Origin: Natronomonas salinimetallica
GTDB taxonomy: Archaea > Halobacteriota > Halobacteria > Halobacteriales > Haloarculaceae
Direction: 5' to 3'
Length of the DNA: 64,000 bases
NCBI RefSeq assembly: GCF_013839515.1
Contig: NZ_JACDNQ010000011.1
Coordinates: 1-64,000, forward strand
This document shows, one piece after another, positions 54,059-61,944 of this stretch. The position numbers and the translations under genes are program-made. The notes under the pieces are model-generated. The model had not been told where the DNA came from. It worked only from the letters and a program-made list of their open reading frames with translations, and did no database searches. Positions within the stretch are counted from its first letter, which is position 1; the number at the start of each line of letters is the position of its first letter.

Positions 54059-55210
54059 TCACTCCAGCGGGGACGCCGCCTCGACCGACCGGCGCTCACG
54101 CATGACGTTCATGGCCGTGACGAGATCGGATCTGGTCACGATGCCGGCGAGCGATCCCGACTCGTCGACGACTAACAGCCGCCCGATGTCGCCGCTTCCG
54201 AGCCGCTGCATCGCCTCTACCGCCTCGGTCTCGGGCTGCACCGACTCCAGATCGGAACTCATCACGTCCCCGGCCGTGGTCGCCTGCCGGGCCTCCGGGT
54301 CGACGTCGCGGACGTCCTCGAGCGTAACGATGCCGACGAGCCGTCCCGAATCGAGGACCGGATAGCCGGTGTGACGCTCGCGAAACATCCGATCGAGCAT
54401 CTCGGCGAGCGATTCCGTCGGTTCGACGGTCCGGAGTTCCCCGACCGGTGTCATCACGTCGCCGGCGCGAACCCCTTCGAACGTCGCTTTCAGCGCCGTC
54501 TGCCGCCCCTCCGCTGCCGCCGCGATGTAGACGAAGAACGCGACCGCGATCAAGAAGGGGTTGAACACGAGGAGCCCGAGAAACGCCAACACGACCGCGA
54601 AGGATTTCCCCACGGAGACGGCGATTTCGGTCGCCGCCACGCGGCTTCTGGTCCGCCCGAGTAGTGCCCTGAGCACCCGACCGCCGTCCAGCGGGAACGC
54701 CGGGATCATGTTGAACACCGCGAGAACGACGTTCAACACCGCCAGATACCCGACGACGAACCGCGCCGGATCCGACGGGATGGCGTCGAGAAACAGAACA
54801 CAGCCGACGCCGATGGCGACGCTGACGACCGGCCCGCCGAGCGCGATCCACAGTTCGTGATTCCAGCGGTCGGGCTGTTCCTCGGGGCGTGCGATACCGC
54901 CGAGCAGCCACAGGGTGATCGATTCGATCCCGTAGCCGTATCGCCGTGCGACGGCCGCGTGGCCCAGTTCGTGGAGCAGTACGCAGACGAAAAGTCCGAT
55001 CGCCGCCGCGAACCCGATGATCCACGGCAGCATCCCCTCGGTCAGCACGTCGACGTCGAGGCCGGCGTCGAGAGTGACGTTGAGCGCGTCTGCCGCCTCG
55101 GGCATCCCGCTGGCGATGAGATACGCCATCACGGGCAGGATCAAAAGAAGCGTGACGTCGAGTTTGATCGGGATCCCGGCGATGGATCCGATCCGAAACC
55201 CTTTGAACAT
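54059..55210 (-). CDS. Site-2-type M50 metalloprotease with CBS pair
   Basis: A 383-residue membrane protease. The zinc site is His80-Glu81-x-x-His84 (LLHELGHA) with the third ligand Asp175 in NMIPAFPLDGGR; about six spans surround them. Two CBS domains follow (about 245-300 and 310-370; VMTPVGELRTVEPTES and VMSSDLESVQPETE), which bind adenine nucleotides and may switch the protease. S2P-like enzymes cut regulatory proteins within the membrane. TGAGGAGTTAGGT just before the ATG is a plausible Shine-Dalgarno site, rare here. Confidence 0.94.
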   Translation of the reverse strand: MFKGFRIGSIAGIPIKLDVTLLLILPVMAYLIASGMPEAADALNVTLDAGLDVDVLTEGMLPWIIGFAAAIGLFVCVLLHELGHAAVARRYGYGIESITLWLLGGIARPEEQPDRWNHELWIALGGPVVSVAIGVGCVLFLDAIPSDPARFVVGYLAVLNVVLAVFNMIPAFPLDGGRVLRALLGRTRSRVAATEIAVSVGKSFAVVLAFLGLLVFNPFLIAVAFFVYIAAAAEGRQTALKATFEGVRAGDVMTPVGELRTVEPTESLAEMLDRMFRERHTGYPVLDSGRLVGIVTLEDVRDVDPEARQATTAGDVMSSDLESVQPETEAVEAMQRLGSGDIGRLLVVDESGSLAGIVTRSDLVTAMNVMRERRSVEAASPLE

Positions 55211-55371
55211 ACCTAACTCCTCACACAGGACGGCAAAGAACTTTTTTCATAGAAATCCGGACGCGAGCCGAGCGTACCTCACCCCGAAACCGGCAGTGAG
55301 CGCCGGCATATCGGGTGGATCCGAGCGCGAACCGTACGTTTCTTACCCGGCTGCCGCGTTCCCGTACTCAC

Positions 55372-56139
55372 ATGGACGAGACCGTATTGCTCACCGGGGC
55401 GAAAGGATCGGTCGGAACGGCCATCCGAGAAGGGCTGGCCGACGAGTACGACTGGCGATACCTGTTTCACAATCCGCCGCCGTTCGACCCCGACCATCCC
55501 CATCTCGTCGGCGACGTCACCGACGAGGCCCTCGTGGCCGAGGCCTGCGAGGACGTGGAGGCGGTGATCCACCTGGCCGGGGACCCCCGGCGGGACGCCC
55601 CCTGGGATTCGGTCCTCGAAAACAACATCCACGGGACGAAACTGCTCTACGACGCCGCCGTCGACGCGGGCGTCGAGACGTTCGTCTTCGCCTCCTCGAA
55701 CCACGCCGTCGGCCACTTCGAGACCGACCGGAAGCCGGACCTCTATCGGGCCGACGACGACTTCCGACTCGACGGGACCGAGCTCCCCCGCCCCGGCAAC
55801 CACTACGGGATCTCGAAGGCGGCCGGCGAGACCATCGGGCGGTACTATCACGACGAGTACGGCATCGACGTCTGTAACATTCGGATCGGAAACCTCACCC
55901 GGAACCACCCGCCGATCGACTACGAGCGCGGACAGGCGATGTGGCTCTCCTACCGCGATTGTGCCCACATCCACGACCGTGCACTGTGTGCCAACTACGA
56001 CTACGAGATCGTCTACGGCATCTCCGATAACGACCGCAAGTACTACTCCCTAGAGCGCGCGAAGGAGGCGTTGGGCTACGAGCCACGGGACAACTCCGCG
56101 GAGTGGGACGGCGAGGATCGGGACACGCCGAGTGGGTGA
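55372..56139 (+). CDS. azf: NAD-dependent glucose-6-phosphate dehydrogenase Azf
   Basis: A 255-residue extended-SDR enzyme. NAD site LLTGAKGSVG (residues 6-15), HLAGDPR, ASSNHAVG and active-site Tyr145-x3-Lys149 (NHYGISKAAGE) are present; DYERGQAMWLSYRDCAHI and YGISDNDRKYYS are hallmark stretches of haloarchaeal Azf, which oxidises glucose-6-phosphate with NAD+ and starts the archaeal oxidative pentose phosphate pathway. Without memory of Azf it would be called an NAD-dependent epimerase. ATG 55372 gives the family N-terminus. Confidence 0.88.
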   Translation: MDETVLLTGAKGSVGTAIREGLADEYDWRYLFHNPPPFDPDHPHLVGDVTDEALVAEACEDVEAVIHLAGDPRRDAPWDSVLENNIHGTKLLYDAAVDAGVETFVFASSNHAVGHFETDRKPDLYRADDDFRLDGTELPRPGNHYGISKAAGETIGRYYHDEYGIDVCNIRIGNLTRNHPPIDYERGQAMWLSYRDCAHIHDRALCANYDYEIVYGISDNDRKYYSLERAKEALGYEPRDNSAEWDGEDRDTPSG

Positions 56140-56194
56140 AACCACACCGTCCGACCGAGAGCGACGGCGGCCCCCCGGATCATCGGGTGTATCG

Positions 56195-56371
56195 CTACGC
56201 GGGTTTGAACCCGAGTATCGTCCCACACGCGCCACATCTGTACACCTCGGCCGATCCCTCGACGAACCTGAATCGGTCCAGATCGATCTCGGGGACGTCC
56301 GGGACCGTCTCGATGTCGTCGTGGGTGAGATCCTCGTCGCAGGTTTCACAGTAGAACGTGTCGTCTGCCAT
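56195..56371 (-). CDS. Small zinc-ribbon protein (58 aa)
   Basis: A 58-residue protein with two CxxC knuckles, YCETCDEDL near the start and YRCGACGTILG near the end, so a single zinc ribbon. The middle is acidic. Such small proteins are frequent in haloarchaea and often essential for protein contacts or biofilm control, but this one is not assigned. Start ATG 56371; convergent with azf. Confidence 0.8.
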   Translation of the reverse strand: MADDTFYCETCDEDLTHDDIETVPDVPEIDLDRFRFVEGSAEVYRCGACGTILGFKPA

Positions 56372-56470
56372 GCCGGACGTACAGCTCCCGCACATACATA
56401 CCTTGCTACGGTGTGTCGGAAGTGCCACGACCACCTCGCGGGCAATCCCCGCGCCGGACGGCGGGCCGTC

Positions 56471-57616
56471 CTAGCCCCGAAGGGCCTCAACCGGCGGGTC
56501 GTTCGCCGCCTTCCAGGCCGGGTACAGCCCGCTTACCACGCTCGCGAAGACGGCGAACCCGAAGCCATAGAACAGATACCGCACACTCTCCCAGCCGAAG
56601 ACGAGCATCGGGTCCCCGGTGAGAACGTCGAACAGGACGAGCCCGGCCCCGAGCGACAGGACGGATCCGACGAGTCCGCCGATGATCCCGAGGAAGGCCG
56701 CCTCCGCGAGTATCATTCGGAGCACCTCACCGCGTCGGATCCCGACGGCGCGCAACACGCCGATCTCGCCGCGGCGCTCTATCGTACTCATCAGCATGAT
56801 GTTGAGGATCGCGACGCTCGCGACGACGAGCGAGATTAGCCCGATCCCGAGCAGCGCCAGGTTGAGCGTCCCCAGAAAGGAGTTGATGTCCTCTTGGGTT
56901 CCCGCGAAGCTCGTGACGCTTAGTATCTCCTCGTCCTCGTCGTTGAACTCGGCTTCGAGCGTGTCGGCGATGTCGGTGGCGGCGTTGCCGTCCTCGGCGA
57001 CGACCGTCACCGTATCGTAGTGCTCCTGCTCGGAGAGCGCAGAGACCGGGAGGACGAGCTCGTCGCCTCCGGGTCCGAACCCTTCGTCGGACTCGATGAA
57101 CCCCCGGAGTCGGTACAGCGTTCCGTCGTACTCCACGGGATCGCCGAGTTCGAGACCGAGTTCCGCCGCCGTATCGGCGCTCAACAGCGCACCGGAGCGA
57201 AGTCGCTCGGGGGCGACGCCGGCCGACGTCTCATAGAGCACGTCCGCCCGTGTCACTCCCGAGACGGTGACGCGCGTCCGCTCGCCGCTCCGTGTCGAAA
57301 GCGTCGTCGCGTTGGATTTTTGCGGGACCACGTCGGCGTCAACGACGACGCTCCGGATGTCGTCCACCTGGCCGTCGGTGACGCCGTCCTCGTCGCTGTC
57401 AGCTCCCGACGAGACGCTTACCTCGTTCGTCAGGCTGCCGAGGTTCGTATTCGCCTGCTGTTGGATCGCCGCCCCGGCCATGCCGAGGGAGACGATAGCC
57501 ACGACGCCGATGATGACCCCGAGCGTCGCCAGGCCGGTTCGGGCGCGGTTGCGCCCGAGGTTCTGCCACGCGATCTCGACGCTCGGAAACCGACGCAACA
57601 GACCCAGGCGGGTCAC
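56471..57616 (-). CDS. ABC transporter permease, MacB type
   Basis: A 381-residue permease: N-terminal span (about 22-48, GLATLGVIIGVVAIVSLGMAG), an extracellular MacB-PCD-like domain (about 50-240), and three C-terminal spans in an FtsX domain (LLGIGLISLVVASVAILNIMLMS, ERRGEIGVLRAVGI signature). Starts at GTG 57616 inside the stop of the ATPase gene (GTGA overlap), so translation is coupled. MacB-type systems move lipoproteins, peptides or toxins out of the membrane rather than import. Confidence 0.93.
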   Translation of the reverse strand: MTRLGLLRRFPSVEIAWQNLGRNRARTGLATLGVIIGVVAIVSLGMAGAAIQQQANTNLGSLTNEVSVSSGADSDEDGVTDGQVDDIRSVVVDADVVPQKSNATTLSTRSGERTRVTVSGVTRADVLYETSAGVAPERLRSGALLSADTAAELGLELGDPVEYDGTLYRLRGFIESDEGFGPGGDELVLPVSALSEQEHYDTVTVVAEDGNAATDIADTLEAEFNDEDEEILSVTSFAGTQEDINSFLGTLNLALLGIGLISLVVASVAILNIMLMSTIERRGEIGVLRAVGIRRGEVLRMILAEAAFLGIIGGLVGSVLSLGAGLVLFDVLTGDPMLVFGWESVRYLFYGFGFAVFASVVSGLYPAWKAANDPPVEALRG

Positions 57617-58290
57617 GACTGGATCCTCCCATCGATCAACTCGACGACCCGATCCGTATACTCGAGCAGCTGTTCGTCGTGCGTGACGGCGACGATCGCG
57701 ACGCCCTCGTCGTCTTTCAACCGGGTGAGCTCCGTCAGGACCGTATCGCTCGTGTCCTGATCTAAGTTTCCCGTCGGTTCGTCGGCGAGGACGACGTCCG
57801 GCTTGTTTATCAGTGCCCGGGCGATGGCGACGCGCTGGCGCTGGCCGCCGGACAGTTCCTCGGGCGTGTGCGTGGTCCGGTCGCCGAGCCCGACCCGTTC
57901 GAGCAGATCGACCGCCCGGTCGCGTCTGTCGACGGACGTATCCCACCGCGACGGGAGCTCGACGTTCTCGACCGCGGTGAGCATAGGTAACAGATGAAAC
58001 GCCTGGAAGACGAACCCGAGTTTCGAGCGGCGCTCCTCGGTGAGTTCGTCCTCCGTGAAGTCGGTCACGTCCGTGCCGTCGAGATGCACGGTTCCCTCGG
58101 TCGGCGTATCGAGCAGTCCGATCATGTTGAGCAGCGTGCTCTTTCCCGATCCCGACGGCCCGATGATCGTCACCATCTCGCCGTGGCGGGCGTGGAAGTC
58201 GACCCCTTTCAGCGCCTCGACGACGCCCTGACCGCTCTCGTAGCGCTTGACGACGTTCTCGATCTCGATGACGTTTACTGTCTGCGCCAT
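57613..58290 (-). CDS. ABC transporter ATP-binding protein, LolD/MacB type
   Basis: A 225-residue ATPase. Walker A GPSGSGKST (44-52), Q-loop FVFQAFHLLP, signature [15 protein letters not shown], Walker B VVLADEPTGNLD, switch His in VTHDE. The LLPMLTAVENVELP stretch is typical for the LolD/MacB/FtsE branch. Second gene of a three-gene operon: overlaps the preceding secreted protein gene by 16 bases and the permease by 4. Confidence 0.95.
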   Translation of the reverse strand: MAQTVNVIEIENVVKRYESGQGVVEALKGVDFHARHGEMVTIIGPSGSGKSTLLNMIGLLDTPTEGTVHLDGTDVTDFTEDELTEERRSKLGFVFQAFHLLPMLTAVENVELPSRWDTSVDRRDRAVDLLERVGLGDRTTHTPEELSGGQRQRVAIARALINKPDVVLADEPTGNLDQDTSDTVLTELTRLKDDEGVAIVAVTHDEQLLEYTDRVVELIDGRIQS

Positions 58291-59525
58291 ATGAGCACAC
58301 CCACGACGAGTACCACGATCGCGCCGAGGCCGATTCCGATCGCCTCGAGCGGTAGGCCACCTCCCCCGCCCGAACCGCCGTCCCCGCCGCTTTCGACCGC
58401 CGGCGTCACCCCGCCGGCCCCCGAGAGGTCGATGCGCTGAGTCGTCCGCATCCGCTCGTTTTCGGCGACGTACGAGATCTCGACCGGGACGGACGACGCG
58501 TTCGCCGGCGTCTCGGCCGTGAGTTCGAAGGTCGCGAACTCGCCCGCCTCGACCTCCCCCACGAAGTACCTACCGGAGGGGGAGACCGGCCGTACGCCCC
58601 CGGTATCCGGGATCTCTACGAGTACCGACCCGGCGTCGGTACCGCCGACGTTCGAGGCGTCACCTTCGAGTGTGACCCCCGTCGCCGTTCGCGTCGCCTC
58701 GACGCTCGTGAGCAGCACCTCGCCGAGTACCTGCTCTCGCTCCCGCAGGTCGATGGTGTGGGTGGCGGTATGTGTTCGATCGTTCGCCGTGAACGTGGCC
58801 TCGAACGTGACGACGTCGTCCGAGACGCCCCTGGTGTCAAAGGCGGCCGTCTGATTCGTCTCGGGCTCCATGTCGAACAGATACGCCCGGTCGATCACCG
58901 CGTCGTCCGCGCTGGCCGTTATTTCGACGTCGGTCAACTCCGTGTTGCCGGCGTTCGTGATATCCAGGTCGGTCGTCCCGTACTGGCCGTTGTCGGCGTC
59001 GGCATCCAGTTGGGCACGTACCCTCGGTTCGTCGACGTCGAGTATCAGCGGGCTCTGATACGTCTGGATCGTGCCGTCCTCGCTTTCGACGACGACGTTC
59101 ACCGTGAGGTCTCTCTCGCCGGGCGTCCCGAACGTCACCGATACCGGGATCGTGACCGAACCGCCCGGATCGAGGGTGCCGACGTCTTCGATCCGGGTGA
59201 ACGTCTTCGCCCCCGGCGCCGTTCGGACGTACACGTCGTTGATATCGAGGGTCCCGTCGCTGCTTTCGAGGTTAGAAACGGTGGTCTCGATGAGTACGCT
59301 GTCGCCCGTGATCGGTTCGTCGGTGGTCACGTTCACCGAGGAGATCTGGCCGTTCGCCTGCGCTGCGGACGTGGATATCGACGCGGTAGCGAGCCCCCCG
59401 AGAGCGAGAGAAAACACCGCACAGAACAACAGCACCCGACGTTTGCGCACGAATAGCGTCTCCGTCCCCATCGGATCGTCGGCACGCCCCCCAAGCCGGC
59501 GGGCGACCGTGTCAAAACCATACAT
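58275..59525 (-). CDS. Secreted CARDB-like protein of the MacB operon
   Basis: A 416-residue exported protein: signal peptide/span (about 33-52, VLLFCAVFSLALGGLATASI), about three beta-sandwich repeats of the COG1361/CARDB S-layer-associated type (SVNVTTDEPITGDSVLIETTV; DLDITNAGNTELTDVEI; EGDASNVGGTDAGSVLVEI), a glycine-rich linker and a C-terminal span (AIGIGLGAIVVLVVGVLIW) followed by RRQ. It probably works with the permease as an adaptor at the cell surface. TTTACTT near 59556-59562 on this strand fits ATG 59525; ATG 59471 is the alternative. Confidence 0.85.
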   Translation of the reverse strand: MYGFDTVARRLGGRADDPMGTETLFVRKRRVLLFCAVFSLALGGLATASISTSAAQANGQISSVNVTTDEPITGDSVLIETTVSNLESSDGTLDINDVYVRTAPGAKTFTRIEDVGTLDPGGSVTIPVSVTFGTPGERDLTVNVVVESEDGTIQTYQSPLILDVDEPRVRAQLDADADNGQYGTTDLDITNAGNTELTDVEITASADDAVIDRAYLFDMEPETNQTAAFDTRGVSDDVVTFEATFTANDRTHTATHTIDLREREQVLGEVLLTSVEATRTATGVTLEGDASNVGGTDAGSVLVEIPDTGGVRPVSPSGRYFVGEVEAGEFATFELTAETPANASSVPVEISYVAENERMRTTQRIDLSGAGGVTPAVESGGDGGSGGGGGLPLEAIGIGLGAIVVLVVGVLIWRRQ

Positions 59526-59602
59526 CGATTGCTGATTACGGATAATCACCTGCGAAAGTAAACTGTTATCATCAATCGACCGGATGCCGCCGACTCGCCC
59601 GG

Positions 59603-59678
59603 AGTGGTCTCGATCGGTCGGAGTGATCTCGATAGACCGGAGTAGTCTCGACTGATCAGAGTGATCTCGATCGGCCGG
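59603..59678. repeat. Degenerate tandem array, 4 x 19 bp
   Basis: Four imperfect 19-bp units beginning AGTGGTCTCGATCGGTCGG between the divergent start at 59525 and the DUF309 gene end. Units differ at several positions, so it is older than the perfect arrays elsewhere in the window. Confidence 0.85.
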
Positions 59679-59747
59679 ACGAGGGAGTCGGTACGCCGGC
59701 CGACGTCCGTGTCGATCCGTCTGTCACCGGGACGGTCGCATCCCGAA

Positions 59748-60374
59748 TCACTCGAACAGTCCCTCGACGTCGGCCGTCCGCGTCCGACGACGGCCGACGT
59801 GCTCGCGCAAGCGCTGGCGTACGATCGGGGTCGGATCGCGTACGTAATCCAGCGTCAGCGTCACGAACGGGCTCGACTCGTCGCCGTCGTCGAGGGCCGA
59901 TTCGGCGTAGCCGGCCGCCGCACGGAGCAGGTCGTCGTCGGTCGTCCCGGCGACGGCCTCGGCCGCGGCGACGACCCCTTCGGGGGTGAGATCGTACACA
60001 CCGATCGCCTCCGGGCCGACGGTTTCCGGGCCGTCGAGGCGGATCTCGGGCGGTTCCTCGCGCTCGCCGAGGGTCGGGTCGGCCGCGAGCCGATCGAGCC
60101 ATCCACCGAGTGCGTCGACGTCGATCACCTCACAGCCATCTAAGTGCCCGGATGCGCTTTCTGCGAGGTCGGGCGCACTTTCTGCGAGGTCGGGCGCTCC
60201 CGGCTCGTTCCCCCCGCGGGAGTTATATACCGCGGCGCTCGCCTGAACCAGCCCTCGGAGACACTCCCCGCGCTCGCCCGCGGGCGATCCGAGCCACCGT
60301 TCTTCGAGCGGTTCGCGGGCGGCGAGATAGCGTCCCGCATTGTAGAGGGCGATTCCGACCCGCATGCGGTCCAT
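59748..60374 (-). CDS. DUF309-domain protein
   Basis: A 208-residue cytosolic protein. The DUF309 helical core is at the N-terminus (GIALYNAGRYLAAREPLEERWL, then GLVQASAAVYNSRGG). A small in-frame duplication PDLAESA-PDLAESA (DNA about 60141-60190) follows. The C-terminal half is acidic and alpha-rich. Function of DUF309 is unknown. It follows the usp gene at 60421 on the same strand after 46 bases, so may share its transcript. ATG 60374 or 60365 can serve. Confidence 0.85.
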   Translation of the reverse strand: MDRMRVGIALYNAGRYLAAREPLEERWLGSPAGERGECLRGLVQASAAVYNSRGGNEPGAPDLAESAPDLAESASGHLDGCEVIDVDALGGWLDRLAADPTLGEREEPPEIRLDGPETVGPEAIGVYDLTPEGVVAAAEAVAGTTDDDLLRAAAGYAESALDDGDESSPFVTLTLDYVRDPTPIVRQRLREHVGRRRTRTADVEGLFE

Positions 60375-60420
60375 GTCTCCCCTTTCCGGCCACGTGTACA
60401 AATGGGCGTCGCCGGGTCGG

Positions 60421-60855
60421 CTACGCCGCGTCGAGCGGAACGACGAGCGTCTGGCAGTCGGTCTCGGTGATGACGTCCTGGGAGACGCTGCCGAGCATCC
60501 GGCGCTCGTGGCCGTTGGCCCCCCGCGACCCCATCACGATGAGATCGGCCCCGATCTCGTCGGCGTAGGCGATGATCTCCTCGCCGGGGCGGCCCCGTCG
60601 AACGATGCCCTCGTGTTCGAGTCCCGCCTCCGATGCGGCCGCCGTGACGCCCTCGACCGCGTTTTCGGCGTTGGCCGTGAGCTCCTCGTCGACGGCGTCG
60701 GTCAGTCCCTCCTCCAGCGTGAGGAACACGCCCCTATCGATGACCGAGAGGGCGTGGATCGTCGCCTCTCGTCGCATCGCGATGTCGGTCGCCGCGTCGA
60801 TGACCGCGCCCATCTGTTCGCCGCCGTCCGTCGGAACGAGTATGTCGTCGTACAT
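60421..60855 (-). CDS. Universal stress protein
   Basis: A 144-residue UspA protein: YDDILVPTDGGEQMGAVIDAA at the start and the ATP loop VMGSRGANGHERRMLGSVSQDVI near the end, all G residues present. Divergent from a second usp gene at 60997, sharing a 141-base promoter region. Start ATG 60855; the open frame upstream lacks family similarity. Confidence 0.93.
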   Translation of the reverse strand: MYDDILVPTDGGEQMGAVIDAATDIAMRREATIHALSVIDRGVFLTLEEGLTDAVDEELTANAENAVEGVTAAASEAGLEHEGIVRRGRPGEEIIAYADEIGADLIVMGSRGANGHERRMLGSVSQDVITETDCQTLVVPLDAA

Positions 60856-60996
60856 CGGGTTCGTTCCCACGTTGCTCGCGAGGGAAGTAAACGGGTTCGA
60901 ATGGCGACGGGCGGCGGACGGGACAGACCGCTCGGCCGCTCTCGCTCGACGGGAGCCGGCAAAAAACATAGGTATCCCCACCAAGGAGTCCAAAGT

Positions 60997-61446
60997 ATGT
61001 ACGACAGCATCCTGTTGCCGACCGACGACAGCGCCGGCATGGGCCGAGCGGTCGAACACGCCCTCGACGCCGCGAGCCGGTACGACGCGACCCTACACGT
61101 GCTCTACGTCGTCGATACGGACACCTACGGTACCTACTCCGGCGACGAGTACGTCCACGAACTCGAGGGGCTCGAAAGCGCCCTCGAGCAGGCCGGCGAG
61201 GAAGCGGTCGAGGCGATCGTCGAGACCGCCGAGGCGGCGGGCGTCGAGACGGAAACCGCCATCAGACACGGCGTCCCTCACGAGGAGATCCTCGCGTACG
61301 CCGAGGAGGCCGACGCCGGGCTCACCGTCATCGGCTCGAAGAACCGGTCCGGGGAGTACCGCCGCCTGCTCGGGAGCGTCGCCGAACGGGTCACCCGGAT
61401 GGCCGAACGGCCGGTGACGGTGGTCAAGACGCCGGTCGACGAGTAG
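60997..61446 (+). CDS. Universal stress protein
   Basis: A 149-residue UspA protein: YDSILLPTDDSAGMGRAVEHAL, VLYVVDTDTYGTYSGDEYVHE and ATP loop VIGSKNRSGEYRRLLGSVAERV. A Shine-Dalgarno-like AAGGAG (60983-60988) lies 8 bases before ATG 60997, unusual in a region of mostly leaderless genes. It forms a divergent usp pair with 60421-60855. Confidence 0.93.
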   Translation: MYDSILLPTDDSAGMGRAVEHALDAASRYDATLHVLYVVDTDTYGTYSGDEYVHELEGLESALEQAGEEAVEAIVETAEAAGVETETAIRHGVPHEEILAYAEEADAGLTVIGSKNRSGEYRRLLGSVAERVTRMAERPVTVVKTPVDE

Positions 61447-61455
61447 GGGGCGACG

Positions 61456-61537
61456 TCACGCTGCCGGCTATACGTCCGTGACGAGGCCACGTCACCGGCG
61501 CGCGAGTACCGTACAATCCGAACAGCCGGCGGTATCA
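61456..61537. mobile_element. Short inverted-repeat element, class C (copy 3, diverged), at a stop codon
   Basis: A 76-bp element at 61459-61534 between direct repeats TCA (61456-61458 and 61535-61537). Ends CGCTGCCGGCTATACG and, inverted, TACCGCCGGCTGTTCG; core CACGTCACCGGCGCGCGAG matches copies at 48260 and 48385. TCA 61535-61537 is the TGA stop of the JAMM gene on the minus strand. Confidence 0.78.
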
Positions 61538-61942
61538 CTCCCGAATCGGCTCGCGCTCGAAGCGCCCGCCCCGCCAACGCCAGCTTCCCAGATTCGCCCC
61601 GCCGTCGGCCAGCGAGACGATGACGTAGGAGTAGCCCGGCCACGCCGCGAGCCGGGCGTCCGTGGCGCTCGGTTCGAGCGGTCCTCGGGGATGTGAGTGA
61701 TAGAACCCGACGACGTCGAGGCCCGCCGCCTCGATCCTCTCGAGGACGACGAGTTCGGCTTTCGGGGCGATCTCGTAGCGCGTGTGTGGGGTTTCGGCCG
61801 CGTTTCGGGCCCGGTCGGTCCGCTCGACGGCCGAGGGCTCCCCGTGGCTCCCGGCGAGGACGCCGACGACCTCCTCGGGAGCCCCCTCGCGGGCGTGTTC
61901 GACGAGCGCCATACGATGTGCGTTCGGGAGTTCCAGCGTCAT
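61535..61942 (-). CDS. JAMM/MPN+ metalloprotease, desampylase-like
   Basis: A 135-residue Mov34/PAD-1 family enzyme with a complete JAMM zinc motif: Glu24, His82-Ser-His84 (YHSHPRG), Ser92 and Asp95. It resembles Haloferax HvJAMM1, which removes SAMP modifiers from proteins and takes monomers from precursors. The UbaA gene is 15 kb away in the same window. Two bases after the BtuF-like gene on the same strand, so co-transcribed with it; its stop codon is an element insertion site. Confidence 0.9.
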   Translation of the reverse strand: MTLELPNAHRMALVEHAREGAPEEVVGVLAGSHGEPSAVERTDRARNAAETPHTRYEIAPKAELVVLERIEAAGLDVVGFYHSHPRGPLEPSATDARLAAWPGYSYVIVSLADGGANLGSWRWRGGRFEREPIRE

Positions 61943-61944
61943 GC

